Positions 16,415 to 25,492 of a DNA stretch of 64,000 nt are shown piece by piece (the first letter of the stretch is position 1; every line of letters begins with the position of its first letter). The notes below the pieces were generated by a model. That model saw only the letters and a program-made list of their open reading frames with translations. It searched no databases and was not told the DNA's origin. The position numbers were made by a program, and so were the translations under genes. The DNA comes from Stappia indica (GTDB taxonomy: Bacteria > Pseudomonadota > Alphaproteobacteria > Rhizobiales > Stappiaceae), in the NCBI RefSeq assembly GCF_001696535.1, contig NZ_MBQE01000005.1, positions 124,001 through 188,000 on the forward strand, in the 5' to 3' direction.

Positions 16415-17986
16415 TCAGCCCAGCATTTTCGCGATGACGCGCTCGACCTCGGCGGCGATGCGCAGAAGCTGCTCGTCGCTGCCGAAGGCGCCGGCAAGCT
16501 GGACGCCGATGGGCAGGCCGGCCGAATTGACGCCGCAGGGCAGGGTGATCGCCGGCAGGCCGGACTGGTTGAACGGCGTGGTGAAGCGGGTCAGCGCCGG
16601 ATGCAGCGGCCGCTCGGCGCCGTCGATGATCACGCTGGTCGCGCCGATCTTCGGGGCGGTGGTCGCAATCGTCGGGGTGATCAGCACATCGACATCGGCG
16701 AAGGCGGCCTGCAGCGCCTCGCGCTGCACCGTGCGCAGGCGCTGGGCCTTGACGTAGTCGACGGCCGCAAGGAACTGCCCGACCTCGAGCCGCACCCGCA
16801 CATCCTCCCCGAGCAGCTCGGGATGCTCCGCCAGCGCCTGCCAATAGGCCTGCGAGGCCTCGGCGCTGACCGTCTGGACGTGGATCGGCAGGCAGTTCTC
16901 GACCGCGCTCAGGGGCGTCGGGACGATGGCGTGGCCTTCGCCCGCTAGCAGCGTGATCAGGGTCTCCAGGCGGGAGAGGATCTCGCCGTCGACCTCTTCG
17001 TAGAAATGGTTGGTCGGCTTGCCGAAGCGCAGGCGTCCGGTCTTCAGGTCGGACGGCGGGACGCAGGTCTCCGGCGTGCGCCCGGCCATCACGGCGAAGA
17101 GGAGGGCTGCATCGCGCACGTTGCCGGCAATCGGCCCGACATGGTCGAGCGACCAGGCGAGCGGCATCACGCCCTCGCGGCTGATGCTCTCGTAGCTCGG
17201 CTTGAAGCCGGTCGCCCCGCACAGCGCGGACGGCAGGCGGATCGAGCCGGACGTGTCGGTGCCGACCGCCACCGGCGCAAGGCCGGCCACGACCGCACCG
17301 GCCGAGCCGGAGCTGGAGCCGCCGATGATGTGGCCCGGATGGCCCGGATTGGCGACGGCGCCGAAATGCGGGTTGATGCCGGTCGCGCCATAGGCGAGCT
17401 CGTGCAGGTTGGTCATGCCGCCGATCAGGGCGCCCGCCTTGCGCAGGTTGGCGACGACCGGCGCGTCGTCGTGGTCGAGGCTCGCGGGCATCGCCTTCGT
17501 GCCGCCGGTGCGCGGATAGCCGCGCACGAACATGTAGTCCTTGACCGGTACCGGCACGCCGGCGAGCGGGCCGAGATCCTCGCCCTTCGCCGCGCGGTCG
17601 TCGAGCTCGCGGGCCTCCTTGCGCACCAGATCGGCGTCGAAGGCGGTGAAGAGGTTCATGTCGGCGGCGGCTTCCGCACGGGCGATATAGGCCTCCGCGA
17701 TCTCCGACACCGAGACCTCGCCCCGCCGCACGCTGGCGGCAATGGCAAGGGCGGTGCCCGGCGCGCCGTCGCTCAAGGGCACGGCGGCGGGCTTTTCGGC
17801 GGCGGCGGGCAGGCCGGCGGTAAACTGCGGCTGGGCATCCTCATGCGGCAGAGCGGCGAACTGGCGCAGCTCCAGCTCGTTGACGCGCAGGCGCTCCTCC
17901 CACTGCGGGATGCGGTCCAGATGGCCGTAGTCGCGGTACTGGGCGACGGCGCGAAGCAGTTCCGGCAGGTCCTTGCTCTTCCACAT
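16415..17986 (-). CDS. Amidase (amidase-signature family)
   Basis: 523 residues. The Ser-cisSer-Lys triad is placed as Lys149 (GVPVPVKDYM), Ser224 (GGSSSGSAG) and Ser248 (GTDTSGSIRLPSA); the Lys-to-Ser spacing equals that of fatty acid amide hydrolase. The roughly 70-residue N-terminal lead starting MWKSKDLPELLRAV is not part of the core and may aid dimerisation. The enzyme hydrolyses an amide to acid and ammonia in the cytoplasm. It lies 13 nt after the hydrolase gene and behind a TRAP transporter, so its substrate is probably an imported organic-acid amide. Confidence 0.92.
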   Translation of the reverse strand: MWKSKDLPELLRAVAQYRDYGHLDRIPQWEERLRVNELELRQFAALPHEDAQPQFTAGLPAAAEKPAAVPLSDGAPGTALAIAASVRRGEVSVSEIAEAYIARAEAAADMNLFTAFDADLVRKEARELDDRAAKGEDLGPLAGVPVPVKDYMFVRGYPRTGGTKAMPASLDHDDAPVVANLRKAGALIGGMTNLHELAYGATGINPHFGAVANPGHPGHIIGGSSSGSAGAVVAGLAPVAVGTDTSGSIRLPSALCGATGFKPSYESISREGVMPLAWSLDHVGPIAGNVRDAALLFAVMAGRTPETCVPPSDLKTGRLRFGKPTNHFYEEVDGEILSRLETLITLLAGEGHAIVPTPLSAVENCLPIHVQTVSAEASQAYWQALAEHPELLGEDVRVRLEVGQFLAAVDYVKAQRLRTVQREALQAAFADVDVLITPTIATTAPKIGATSVIIDGAERPLHPALTRFTTPFNQSGLPAITLPCGVNSAGLPIGVQLAGAFGSDEQLLRIAAEVERVIAKMLG

Positions 17987-17999
17987 GGGGCGGTTCCTC

Positions 18000-18809
18000 T
18001 CAGCTGGCGGCGGCGGCGGGGGACGTCATCCGGCCTTCGACCAGGAAGTCGTGCAGGTGACGATGGTAGAGGTCCGGCTGGGTCTGCGGGCAGAAATGCC
18101 CGCCGGTCGGCAGCGTGGTCAGGACCGCGTTCGGAATGTTCTGCGCCAGCTCGTTCCACAGGTAGCGCGGGGTGATCGCGTCATCCTCGGCGCCGATCAC
18201 CAGGGTGCGCGAGGCAATGCGCGGCAGCTCGGCGCGGGAATCGAAGTCGAGCAGCACGCCGATGCGGCTGGCGATGATCTCCTCGCTGCCGCTTTCCCCG
18301 ACTGTCGGAGTGAGGGCCTCGGGCTCCTCGCCGAAATACCAGGGCGGGTAGCGGAACAGGCGGCCGAACTGCTCGTAGGCCTCGAGCCCCAGCCCCTTGA
18401 GGACGGCGAGGCGCAGGCCGAACAGGCTGCGGAAATAGGCATCGCCATGCGCCCAGGAGGCGCTGAGCACCAGGTCGCCGACGCGCTCGGGACGGGTGAG
18501 GGCCATGGTCTGGGCGATGATGCCGCCGGTCGAATGGCCGACGATGGACGCGCGCTCGACGCCGAGATGGTCCATCAGGGCGAGCACGTCGCTGGCCATC
18601 AGCTCGACCGTGTAGTCGCTGGTCTGCGTCTCGCTGCGGCCCGTCCCGCGGTGATCATGCAGGACGACCTGGAAGTCGCGCGCCAGACGCTCGGCCTGGG
18701 CGCGCCAGAACTCGCCGACGCCGCCGAGACCGGAGACGAGGAACAGGGGGCGTCCGTGCCCGAGCACCTCGTAGTGGAGCCGCCCGTTTTCGATATCTGC
18801 AAAGGCCAA
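18000..18809 (-). CDS. Alpha/beta-fold hydrolase
   Basis: About 269 residues. The nucleophile elbow is VGHSTGG (Ser93), the oxyanion strand has LVSGLGGVGEFW, and the C-terminal His is in LPTGGHFCPQ; the acid residue is likely Asp in GAEDDAITPRY. I place the start at TTG 18809 (LAFADIENGRLHYEVLG), with GGGAAG just upstream; a longer reading from 18890 adds an atypical lead. Members include 3-oxoadipate enol-lactonase and amide or ester hydrolases. It probably processes an intermediate of the amide pathway in this operon. Substrate unknown. Confidence 0.85.
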   Translation of the reverse strand: MAFADIENGRLHYEVLGHGRPLFLVSGLGGVGEFWRAQAERLARDFQVVLHDHRGTGRSETQTSDYTVELMASDVLALMDHLGVERASIVGHSTGGIIAQTMALTRPERVGDLVLSASWAHGDAYFRSLFGLRLAVLKGLGLEAYEQFGRLFRYPPWYFGEEPEALTPTVGESGSEEIIASRIGVLLDFDSRAELPRIASRTLVIGAEDDAITPRYLWNELAQNIPNAVLTTLPTGGHFCPQTQPDLYHRHLHDFLVEGRMTSPAAAAS

Positions 18810-18906
18810 TACACACTTCCCGGTCTTGAGATGCCGGGAGCAGCCCGGCGCAATGCTTGCAAGGAACGGCAGCCCCGCGGCCGGGGACACCGGCCGCGGG
18901 GAGCGC

Positions 18907-20211
18907 CTACCGAAGCAGGTTCGGCAGGAAAAGGACGAGCGAGGGGAACAGGATCATCACGGCGATGCGGACGATGTCGGCGAGAATGAACGGCGCGACG
19001 CCCTTGTAGATTTCCCAGATGTCGGTGTTCTTCGATATGCCCTTGATGACGAAGACGTTCAGACCGAAGGGCGGGCTGATCATGCCGATCTCGACGGTCA
19101 TGGTGACGATGACGCCGAACCAGATCGGGTCGAAGCCGAGCTGGGTGATGATCGGATAGACGATCGGCACGGTGAGGATGACGACGGCGGCCGAGTCCAT
19201 CACGCAGCCGAGCACCAGCATCACCGCGAGGATGACCAGCAGCGTGCCATAGGCGCCGAGATCGGCATCCAGCAGCACCTGCGCGACCTTCTGCGGCGTC
19301 TGGGTGATCGTCAGGAAGTAGCCGAACAGCAGGGCGCCGGCGAGGATCGTCAGGATCGCGGCGGCGGTGCGCACGCTCTCGGTCAGCGAGATGAACAGGC
19401 GCTCGAAGGAGAAGCGGCGCGAGGCGAAGGCGATGACGATGGCGCCGGTGGCACCGACGGCGCCCGCCTCGGTCGGCGTGAAGATGCCGCCGTAGATGCC
19501 GCCGATCACGGTGAGGCAGAGCAGAATGATCGGGCTGAGCCGGGTGAGGCTGACGACGCGCTCGCGCAAGGGCGGCACGATGCCGGCCGGCGCGTCCTCG
19601 GGCCGGCGCATCAGCCACAGCCGCGCGGTCAGCATGTAGAAGGCGATGGCGATGATGCCCGGCACCACGCCGGCCATGAACAGCAGGCCGATGCTCTGCT
19701 GCGTCAACAGGCCGTAGATGGCGAGCGCGATGGAGGGCGGAATGAGCACGCCGAGCGTGCCGCCGGCGGCGATGACGCCGGTGGCCAGCCGCTCCGAATA
19801 GCCGTAGCGCTTCATCTCCGGCAGGGCGAGGCGGGTCATGGTGGCGGCGGTCGCAGCCGACGAGCCGCAGATCGCGGCAAAGCCGCCGCAGGAGGCGATG
19901 GTCGCCGCCGCGAGCCCGCCGCGGAATCCGCCGAACCACAGCTGGGCGGCGCGGAAGAGGTCGGCGCTGATGCCCGACGCGACCGCGACCGCACCCATCA
20001 GGATGAACAGCGGGATCAGGCCCATCGTGTAGTCGGAAAAGGTCGAGATGACCGAATGGGAGACGAGGCGGAAGGCCGGCTCGAACCCGGTCAGCAGTCC
20101 GAAGCCGATGATGCCCGAGCTGCCCATGGCAAGGCCGATGGGCACGCGCAGCGCGCATAGCAGCAGGGTCAGACCGAACCCGAGGAACATCACGAGGTTG
20201 GTGTCCAGCAT
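18907..20211 (-). CDS. TRAP transporter large permease, DctM subunit
   Basis: 434 residues, about twelve membrane helices. Family landmarks: GLIPLFILMGAVAVASGISA, the conserved GxLGVLIPPS motif (AAGGTLGVLIPPSIALAIYG) and near the C-terminus MISPPFGLNVFVIKGI. It forms the Na+-coupled channel with DctQ and takes substrate from periplasmic DctP, all encoded here on the same strand. TRAP systems import carboxylates, sulfonates and related acids; with the amidase and aspartate dehydrogenase I expect an amide-bearing carboxylate. Confidence 0.93.
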   Translation of the reverse strand: MLDTNLVMFLGFGLTLLLCALRVPIGLAMGSSGIIGFGLLTGFEPAFRLVSHSVISTFSDYTMGLIPLFILMGAVAVASGISADLFRAAQLWFGGFRGGLAAATIASCGGFAAICGSSAATAATMTRLALPEMKRYGYSERLATGVIAAGGTLGVLIPPSIALAIYGLLTQQSIGLLFMAGVVPGIIAIAFYMLTARLWLMRRPEDAPAGIVPPLRERVVSLTRLSPIILLCLTVIGGIYGGIFTPTEAGAVGATGAIVIAFASRRFSFERLFISLTESVRTAAAILTILAGALLFGYFLTITQTPQKVAQVLLDADLGAYGTLLVILAVMLVLGCVMDSAAVVILTVPIVYPIITQLGFDPIWFGVIVTMTVEIGMISPPFGLNVFVIKGISKNTDIWEIYKGVAPFILADIVRIAVMILFPSLVLFLPNLLR

Positions 20212-20277
20212 GTCTTGTCTCTCAGGGTCTGAAGTCGGGATCTCGAAACGGGATCGGCAGGGAGCGCGGCCGCCGGA

Positions 20278-20766
20278 TTACAGCGCCGGGTCGATGGGCT
20301 GTTCGTCGACGAGATGGGCGGGCGGCCAGATGGCTTGGGCGAGCAGCACGGCGACGGAGGCGAGCGTCCCGAGCCAGGCCGCGAACTGGAAGCCCCAGAC
20401 CGACAGGCCGAGGTCGATGGTCAGCAGGCCGGCCTTCATCGTGTCGAGCACCTTGAAGAACAGGGCGACCGAATAGATGCCGACGATCACGAGGCTGAGA
20501 ACGGTGCCGGTGCGCGACAGGATCCTGCGGGCGAGCGGGCCGGCGCGGCCCCAGAACACGTCCAGGCGGATATGGTCGTTGTAGTAGAAGGCGGCGGCCA
20601 TGCCCCAGCAGACGACGATGCTGAGCAGCATGCGCGAGATCTCGAACTCGTCGGGAACCGGCGTGTTGATCAGGTAGCGCGTCGCGGCCGACACGGAGGT
20701 GAGAAGCGCCATGGCGAGCAGCAGAACCGCTGGCACAGCTTCCAGGATGGTCTTCAGAATTCGCAT
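20278..20766 (-). CDS. TRAP transporter small permease, DctQ subunit
   Basis: 162 residues with four predicted membrane helices: AVLLLAMALLTSVSAATR, FEISRMLLSIVVCWGMAAAF, a third around TVLSLVIVGIYSVALFF and a fourth near FQFAAWLGTLASVAVLLA. The helix-1/2 loop RYLINTPVPDEFEISRML is the usual DctQ signature. It sits between the DctP and DctM genes. Typical size. Confidence 0.9.
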   Translation of the reverse strand: MRILKTILEAVPAVLLLAMALLTSVSAATRYLINTPVPDEFEISRMLLSIVVCWGMAAAFYYNDHIRLDVFWGRAGPLARRILSRTGTVLSLVIVGIYSVALFFKVLDTMKAGLLTIDLGLSVWGFQFAAWLGTLASVAVLLAQAIWPPAHLVDEQPIDPAL

Positions 20767-20808
20767 GGCGCTTCTCGTTTTTCAGGTAGAGCCCGAAGCG
20801 GGCAGGCG

Positions 20809-21846
20809 TCAGTAGGCGGCGTCGTACTTTTCGAGCAGCGCCTTCAGGTCGCCGAACACCTTCTCGCCGTCGACGCCCTTGGACGCGACATCGGCGGCCC
20901 ACTTGGCCTGGACGCCCTTCGCCAGTTCCTTCCACTCGCCGAGCTGCTCGTCGGTGAGCTTGTAGACGTCATGCTCCGGCTTGCCGAGCAGGACCTCGCG
21001 GCCCTCGTTCTCGAAGTCGGTCCAGGCGACGGGCAGCTTTTCCGACCAGTCGGCGCTGCAATGGCTGTCGATCACGGCCTTCTGCGCGTCGGACAGGCGC
21101 TCGTAGGAGCCCTTGTTGATCAGGATCGCGGTCGCCAGCGAGTAGAGCGTCGTGTCCATGTGGTAGTGCAGGGTGCGGTCGGCGCCGAGCGCCTGGAGCA
21201 GCTTCCACGGGAAGGAGATCGCATCGACGACGCCGCGCTCGACGGCCTCGGCCGCATCGTTCGCCGACATCTGGATCGGCGAGGCGCCGCCGAGACGGTA
21301 GAGCTCGGCCGCCATCACGTTGGGAGAGCGGATCTTCAGACCGGCAAGGTCGGCCGGACGCTCGATCTTCTTCTTGGCGTGGACGGTGCCGCCGCCGTCA
21401 TAGAAGGTGTTGCAGACCTTGACGTCGGACATCTCGGTCTCGGCATAGGGCATGTACCACTCGTAGAGGGCACGCGAGCCGCGGTCGTTGGCCGAGACGA
21501 GGAACGGGATTTCCGCCGCCGAGACGATGGGGAAACGGCCCGGCTCGATGCCGACCAGGTAGAAGGCGATGTCGACGATGCCGTCGCGTGCCATGTTGTA
21601 GTGGTCCTTGGCCGGACCCATCTGCTGCGCCGGGAAAATGTCGATGGCGATGGAGCCGTTCGAAGCCTCGCCGATGGACTTCGCCCAGGGCTCCAGCACG
21701 CCGTAATGCAGCGCGTTGTTGGTCGGCAGGTTGTGCGACAGGCGCAGCCTGACCTGCGCGTCTTCCGCCATGCTCGACGTGGTCAGGGCGCAGGCCCCCA
21801 TCAGCGCGACGGCCAGCGCACCGGTGAACTTCTTGAACTTCCTCAT
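20809..21846 (-). CDS. TRAP transporter substrate-binding protein, DctP/YiaO family
   Basis: 345 residues. A Sec signal is present (FKKFTGALAVALMGACALTT, cleaved after SSMA). The mature protein starts with RLRLSHNLPTNNALHYG; the ligand carboxylate Arg is expected in LAGLKIRSPNVMAAELYRLG. First gene of the minus-strand TRAP-hydrolase-amidase operon, divergent from the IclR gene across three regulator boxes. Start placed at MRKFKKF rather than 18 codons upstream because the signal peptide begins there. Confidence 0.92.
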   Translation of the reverse strand: MRKFKKFTGALAVALMGACALTTSSMAEDAQVRLRLSHNLPTNNALHYGVLEPWAKSIGEASNGSIAIDIFPAQQMGPAKDHYNMARDGIVDIAFYLVGIEPGRFPIVSAAEIPFLVSANDRGSRALYEWYMPYAETEMSDVKVCNTFYDGGGTVHAKKKIERPADLAGLKIRSPNVMAAELYRLGGASPIQMSANDAAEAVERGVVDAISFPWKLLQALGADRTLHYHMDTTLYSLATAILINKGSYERLSDAQKAVIDSHCSADWSEKLPVAWTDFENEGREVLLGKPEHDVYKLTDEQLGEWKELAKGVQAKWAADVASKGVDGEKVFGDLKALLEKYDAAY

Positions 21847-21906
21847 AAGACCCACTTCCCTCTGGTTTGTTGGAAGGCACTCGAACCCTGGTTGTTCCAC
21901 CCTCGG

Positions 21907-21957
21907 TTCCGCCAGGCGGGAGTTCCGTCAGGCGAAACAAGTTCCGTTTAGTGGAAC
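21907..21957. promoter_or_regulatory. Three tandem IclR-type operator boxes
   Basis: Three imperfect palindromes share a TTCCGnnnnnnGGAA-like form: TTCCGCCAGGCGGGA (21907-21921), TTCCGTCAGGCGAAA (21923-21937) and GTTCCGTTTAGTGGAAC (21941-21957, perfect 5-bp arms). They lie between the divergent dctP operon and iclR gene, 61-111 bp upstream of dctP. IclR proteins bind such sites as pairs of dimers. Assignment to this regulator is inferred from position. Confidence 0.6.
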
Positions 21958-22048
21958 TTTTGTATTGCAATGTGGAACAAACTTGTGATGATGAGAGTGC
22001 GGACGTCAAGCGCTTTTTGAACGGGCGCCTTGCCAGGGGGAGAGACAG

Positions 22049-22879
22049 GTGTCGGAGAAGACAGGCGAAGGTCGCGACCTTCTGGAGCGCCAGCTGCAGC
22101 TGCTGGAACTGGTCGCGCGCAATCCCGACGGCCTCGGCTTCAGCGGCTTGCAGGCGGCGCTGGACCTGCCGAAAGCTTCCGTGCACCGGTTGATCGCCGG
22201 GCTGGTGAAGGCCGACTGCATCGCCGTCGGCGGGCCCGACGGGGACGGCGAGGGCGAGAGCGGCGACGGTGCGGGACGCGGGCGCAAGGTCTACATGCTC
22301 GGCAACCGCATCCGCCGCCTGCTCGGCAGCGCCGTCGACCCGCAGCAGATCGTCGCCCTGTCGCAGACGGTGCTGCATCGCCTGGCCGAGGAGTTCAAGG
22401 AATCCGCCTTCCTGTCGGTGCTGCGCGGCGACCGCGTCGAGACCGCCGTGCTGGTGACCCCGGCCAAGGACGCGCACGGCTTCGTCAATCCCGGGCGGAT
22501 CATGCCGGCCCATGCCGCAGCCTCCGCCAAGGCGATCTTCGCCTATCGCGACGAGGCCGAATGGGACCGCATCCTCAAGCAGGACTTGCCCGCGCTGACC
22601 GACCTGACGCTGACCTCGCCGGCGGCGGTGAAGAAGGAATACCGGGCGGTGCGCGAGAGCGGCATCGCCTATTGCCGCGAGGAGATCGACCGCGGGCTGA
22701 TGGGCATCGCCGCCCCGCTGCACCTGCCGCAGATCGGCGTGATCTACGCCGTCTCCATCGTCGGCCCGAGCAACCGCATCCGCGAACACGACGAACAGCA
22801 GCTGGAGGCCTCCCTGATCAGGGCGGCCGGCGAGCTGTCGGAAATTTTCACCGCCAATTTGAGGATCGACAGGGCGTGA
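22049..22879 (+). CDS. IclR family transcriptional regulator
   Basis: 276 residues from GTG 22049, preceded by GGGGGAGAGAC. The N-terminal winged helix has RQLQLLELVARNPDGLGFSG and LDLPKASVHRLIAGLVK; the C-terminal GAF-like ligand domain runs from about residue 110, with GLMGIAAPLHLP near its end. An insertion rich in Gly/Asp/Glu (PDGDGEGESGDGAG, about 60-75) separates the two wing strands and is unusual. It diverges from the TRAP-amidase operon and overlaps the aspartate dehydrogenase gene by 4 nt (GTGA), so the two are co-translated. Confidence 0.9.
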   Translation: MSEKTGEGRDLLERQLQLLELVARNPDGLGFSGLQAALDLPKASVHRLIAGLVKADCIAVGGPDGDGEGESGDGAGRGRKVYMLGNRIRRLLGSAVDPQQIVALSQTVLHRLAEEFKESAFLSVLRGDRVETAVLVTPAKDAHGFVNPGRIMPAHAAASAKAIFAYRDEAEWDRILKQDLPALTDLTLTSPAAVKKEYRAVRESGIAYCREEIDRGLMGIAAPLHLPQIGVIYAVSIVGPSNRIREHDEQQLEASLIRAAGELSEIFTANLRIDRA

Positions 22880-23676
22880 CGGCAAACATTGCGATCATCG
22901 GTTTCGGGGGCATCACCCGGACGCTGCTGGCCTCGCTCGCCGGCAACACGGCCGTGCGCGTGAAGAACATCGTGGTCCGCCCCGAGCGCATCGGCGCGCC
23001 GGACCACGCCTGGCAGGACGCCCGCTTCGTCGGCTCCATAGGGGAGCTGGATGCGGATGTCGACACGGTGATCGAGGCGGCCGGCCATGCCGGCCTGAGG
23101 CAGCATGCGGGCGACGTGGTGGCGAGCGGCCGCCGTCTGGTGCTGGCCTCTTCCGGCGCACTGGCGGACGATGCGTTCCGCAAGGGGCTGGAGGAGACGG
23201 CGCGTGAAACCGGCGCGGAGATCCACGTGGTCAGCGGCGCCATCGGCGCGCTCGACGCCCTGTCGACGGCGCAGATCGCTGGCCGGCAGGAGGTCCGCTA
23301 TACCGGCATCAAGCCGAGCCGCGCCTGGCGCGGAACCCCGGCCGAGCACTGTGTCGATCTCGATGCGCTGTCCGCTCCGACGACCTTCTTCACCGGCTCG
23401 GCGCGCGAGGTGGCGCAGCTCTACCCGGCCAATGCCAATGTCGCCGCGACTGTCGCCCTTGCCGGCCCCGGCTTCGACGAAACGACCGTCTCGCTGATCG
23501 CCGACCCGGGCGCGGTGATCAACCGCCACGTGGTGGAGGCCGAAGGCGTGCTCGGCAGCTTCCGCTTCGAGACGACCGCGACGCCGTTGAGCATCAACCC
23601 GCGCACCTCCGGCACGACGGTCTTCAGCATCCTGTCGTTCCTGAACAGCGGCTCCAACTCGGTGAGGCTGGTGTAG
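22876..23676 (+). CDS. nadX: Aspartate dehydrogenase (NadX family)
   Basis: 266 residues from GTG 22876. The Rossmann start is NIAIIGFGGITRTLLASLAG; VIEAAGHAGLRQHAGDVV contains the family's EAA(G/S)xxA motif, and PANANVAATVALAGPGFD is the highly conserved NVAATxALA segment. It oxidises L-aspartate with NAD(P) to iminoaspartate, which hydrolyses to oxaloacetate and ammonia. There are no nadA or nadC genes nearby, so a catabolic role with the amidase/TRAP genes is more likely than NAD synthesis. Overlaps iclR by 4 nt. Confidence 0.88.
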   Translation: MTANIAIIGFGGITRTLLASLAGNTAVRVKNIVVRPERIGAPDHAWQDARFVGSIGELDADVDTVIEAAGHAGLRQHAGDVVASGRRLVLASSGALADDAFRKGLEETARETGAEIHVVSGAIGALDALSTAQIAGRQEVRYTGIKPSRAWRGTPAEHCVDLDALSAPTTFFTGSAREVAQLYPANANVAATVALAGPGFDETTVSLIADPGAVINRHVVEAEGVLGSFRFETTATPLSINPRTSGTTVFSILSFLNSGSNSVRLV

Positions 23677-23709
23677 GGGCACCCCCAGTGCTAATTGATA
23701 ATCTCGCGC

Positions 23710-23735
23710 AGGATTAAAAGTGAATCCTTGTTTTT
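23710..23735 (+). terminator. Short terminator after nadX
   Basis: AGGATT (23710-23715) pairs with AATCCT (23723-23728) across a 7-nt loop and is followed by TGTTTTT. The stem is short and AT-rich, so it is a modest terminator for the iclR-nadX unit and marks the change to AT-richer island DNA. Confidence 0.5.
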
Positions 23736-23767
23736 GATGGCAATTTTTGCCGCGTCATTAAATATGA

Positions 23768-25459
23768 TCACCCGAGTAAAGCTCTATACATAGCGTCGGT
23801 AAACGGATCTATGAATTTTCTTATCTGGTCATATTGGTCTGGTGAAAGTAGATTATAGGGCTCGTTAAGTTCAATCACCTTCTCGAATTTAAACTTCGTC
23901 GGCTCTTCCACTGCTAATATGATCTGCATATCCGACGGGAGTTTCGTGGCGATATACTCGATCATTATCGGTAAATTTGTGGCGTCTTGTCCTTGCTGCT
24001 GCGGCGAGTCGATCACGGCAGGAATGGAAAACGAACCGTATTCGCCCAGTGAAGTGTGCCAAAGAGCCGCGTAATACGCCAATATAGATCTCGGGCCGCC
24101 GCTTCCGGAAATCTTTGGGCGACGATTTAGATTCATTTTACCGGTTTCAACGGACGGCATATTAAGTGATTTTAGAGCAATATCATAATATTTTCGAAAA
24201 TCGGAAAGAATGGAGTTCGACCGCTTTCTATTGGTTAGCTCGCTAAGCCGCCGGTTTAACTTGTCAATTGCCGTCACTAAAGGATTAATCTTTACTTCGA
24301 GCTCGCTCAGCTCGGCCTCGAAGGCCGCAAATGCAGATTCGGCACCCATGGCTCGAACAACGTCGTTTAGCTTGAGGTCGCCGCGTCGCGTTTCAAGAAT
24401 ATTTGAAATTTTCCTATAGTTATCATCAAGAGATCTGAGGCGATCTTTGGATCCCTCCAGGGTACGGCTTATCTTTAGATGATCATTTTTGAGTTCAACA
24501 GCGAGATTTCGAAGGACACGCGCGTCTTCAGAATACCGCAGGAGGTCCATGAATGTTTTGCCGTGTTCGGCGTGACAAACTGGGCAGACGAGTACATTGT
24601 GAGGCTCGGTCTGAAGAAAAGAAGAATCGCTATCGTACTGAGACAGAGCCTGATGTGCCATTTTAATTTGAAGTTCGAGGCTTTCGGCAGTTTCTCTTTC
24701 GCGTACTATATTATTTCTGATTTCCTCTTGTTCAGAATTTATTTCATTAATTTCTATTGTCAGGCGTGCAATGTCTTGTTCAAAGACCTCTGGCATTGTC
24801 TTTGGGCCGTCCAAAGGTACGGTCCTGCCAAACCGATCCTTGATCGTTTTGATGACTTTCTCCTCGCCCCTAAGTTCAGAAAGGTCCTTCTGATGGACTA
24901 GCTTCTGCGAATTGAGGTCATAGTATTCAGGTGGCTTAACGCCTGTGAAGTATTCAAGAACTGGGCCGATCGGCTTTTGATACTGTTGCAAATTGTCAAA
25001 TGTTGACCAATCAGACAGCCAGCTCCCATCTTGGTTAATATAAAATGGTAAGAAGAACGTTCTCGCGTCGCCAGTCACCGATTTTAATTTTCGGTCTGTA
25101 AGAATCAAATTGAATCCAACCAACTCTGCAAAATTGCGGCCCCAATCGGTTGCGTTGGCGGAGGTGAAATTGAGCCTTCCCTGAGCGTCGAAAAGCCCAC
25201 GATTGTTGCGTTGCTGAACGACGTAGTAGTCTACGCCATCCACGGAAAATTCCACCAGCACCGTGGTGTCCTTATTCCATCGATCGAGTTGGCCGGCGGG
25301 AAAGGCCCCGAGAGCAGTGAAGAGGGACTTAATCAGACTCGACTTGCCGGTGTGGTTCATCCCGACCAACAACGTCTTTTTCGGACTGAAGCTCTCTGAT
25401 CTGGCTGTCTGCTCGCTGTCTGAGAGCAGCCATATACTTTTGAATTTGAAGGTTTTCAT
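23768..25459 (-). CDS. SMC/Rad50-like ATPase, Lamassu LmuB-like
   Basis: 563 residues. Walker A is GMNHTGKSS (33-41). A helical, coiled-coil-like middle (about 185-420) carries a zinc-hook-like CPVC at Cys292/Cys295. The ABC signature is SGSGGPRSIL (451-460) and a degenerate Walker B is IPAVIDSPQQQ (479-489), with Ser-Pro after the Asp. This is the plan of SMC-like defence ATPases such as LmuB of Lamassu (an ABC three-component system), which sense DNA ends and activate a nuclease partner. It follows the DUF4297 gene by 33 nt. DNA is clearly AT-richer than both flanks, which indicates transfer. Another SMC-like defence type is possible. Confidence 0.75.
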   Translation of the reverse strand: MKTFKFKSIWLLSDSEQTARSESFSPKKTLLVGMNHTGKSSLIKSLFTALGAFPAGQLDRWNKDTTVLVEFSVDGVDYYVVQQRNNRGLFDAQGRLNFTSANATDWGRNFAELVGFNLILTDRKLKSVTGDARTFFLPFYINQDGSWLSDWSTFDNLQQYQKPIGPVLEYFTGVKPPEYYDLNSQKLVHQKDLSELRGEEKVIKTIKDRFGRTVPLDGPKTMPEVFEQDIARLTIEINEINSEQEEIRNNIVRERETAESLELQIKMAHQALSQYDSDSSFLQTEPHNVLVCPVCHAEHGKTFMDLLRYSEDARVLRNLAVELKNDHLKISRTLEGSKDRLRSLDDNYRKISNILETRRGDLKLNDVVRAMGAESAFAAFEAELSELEVKINPLVTAIDKLNRRLSELTNRKRSNSILSDFRKYYDIALKSLNMPSVETGKMNLNRRPKISGSGGPRSILAYYAALWHTSLGEYGSFSIPAVIDSPQQQGQDATNLPIMIEYIATKLPSDMQIILAVEEPTKFKFEKVIELNEPYNLLSPDQYDQIRKFIDPFTDAMYRALLG

Positions 25460-25492
25460 ATGACTTTGTCCGCAGGCTTCTGACGAGGCGCA

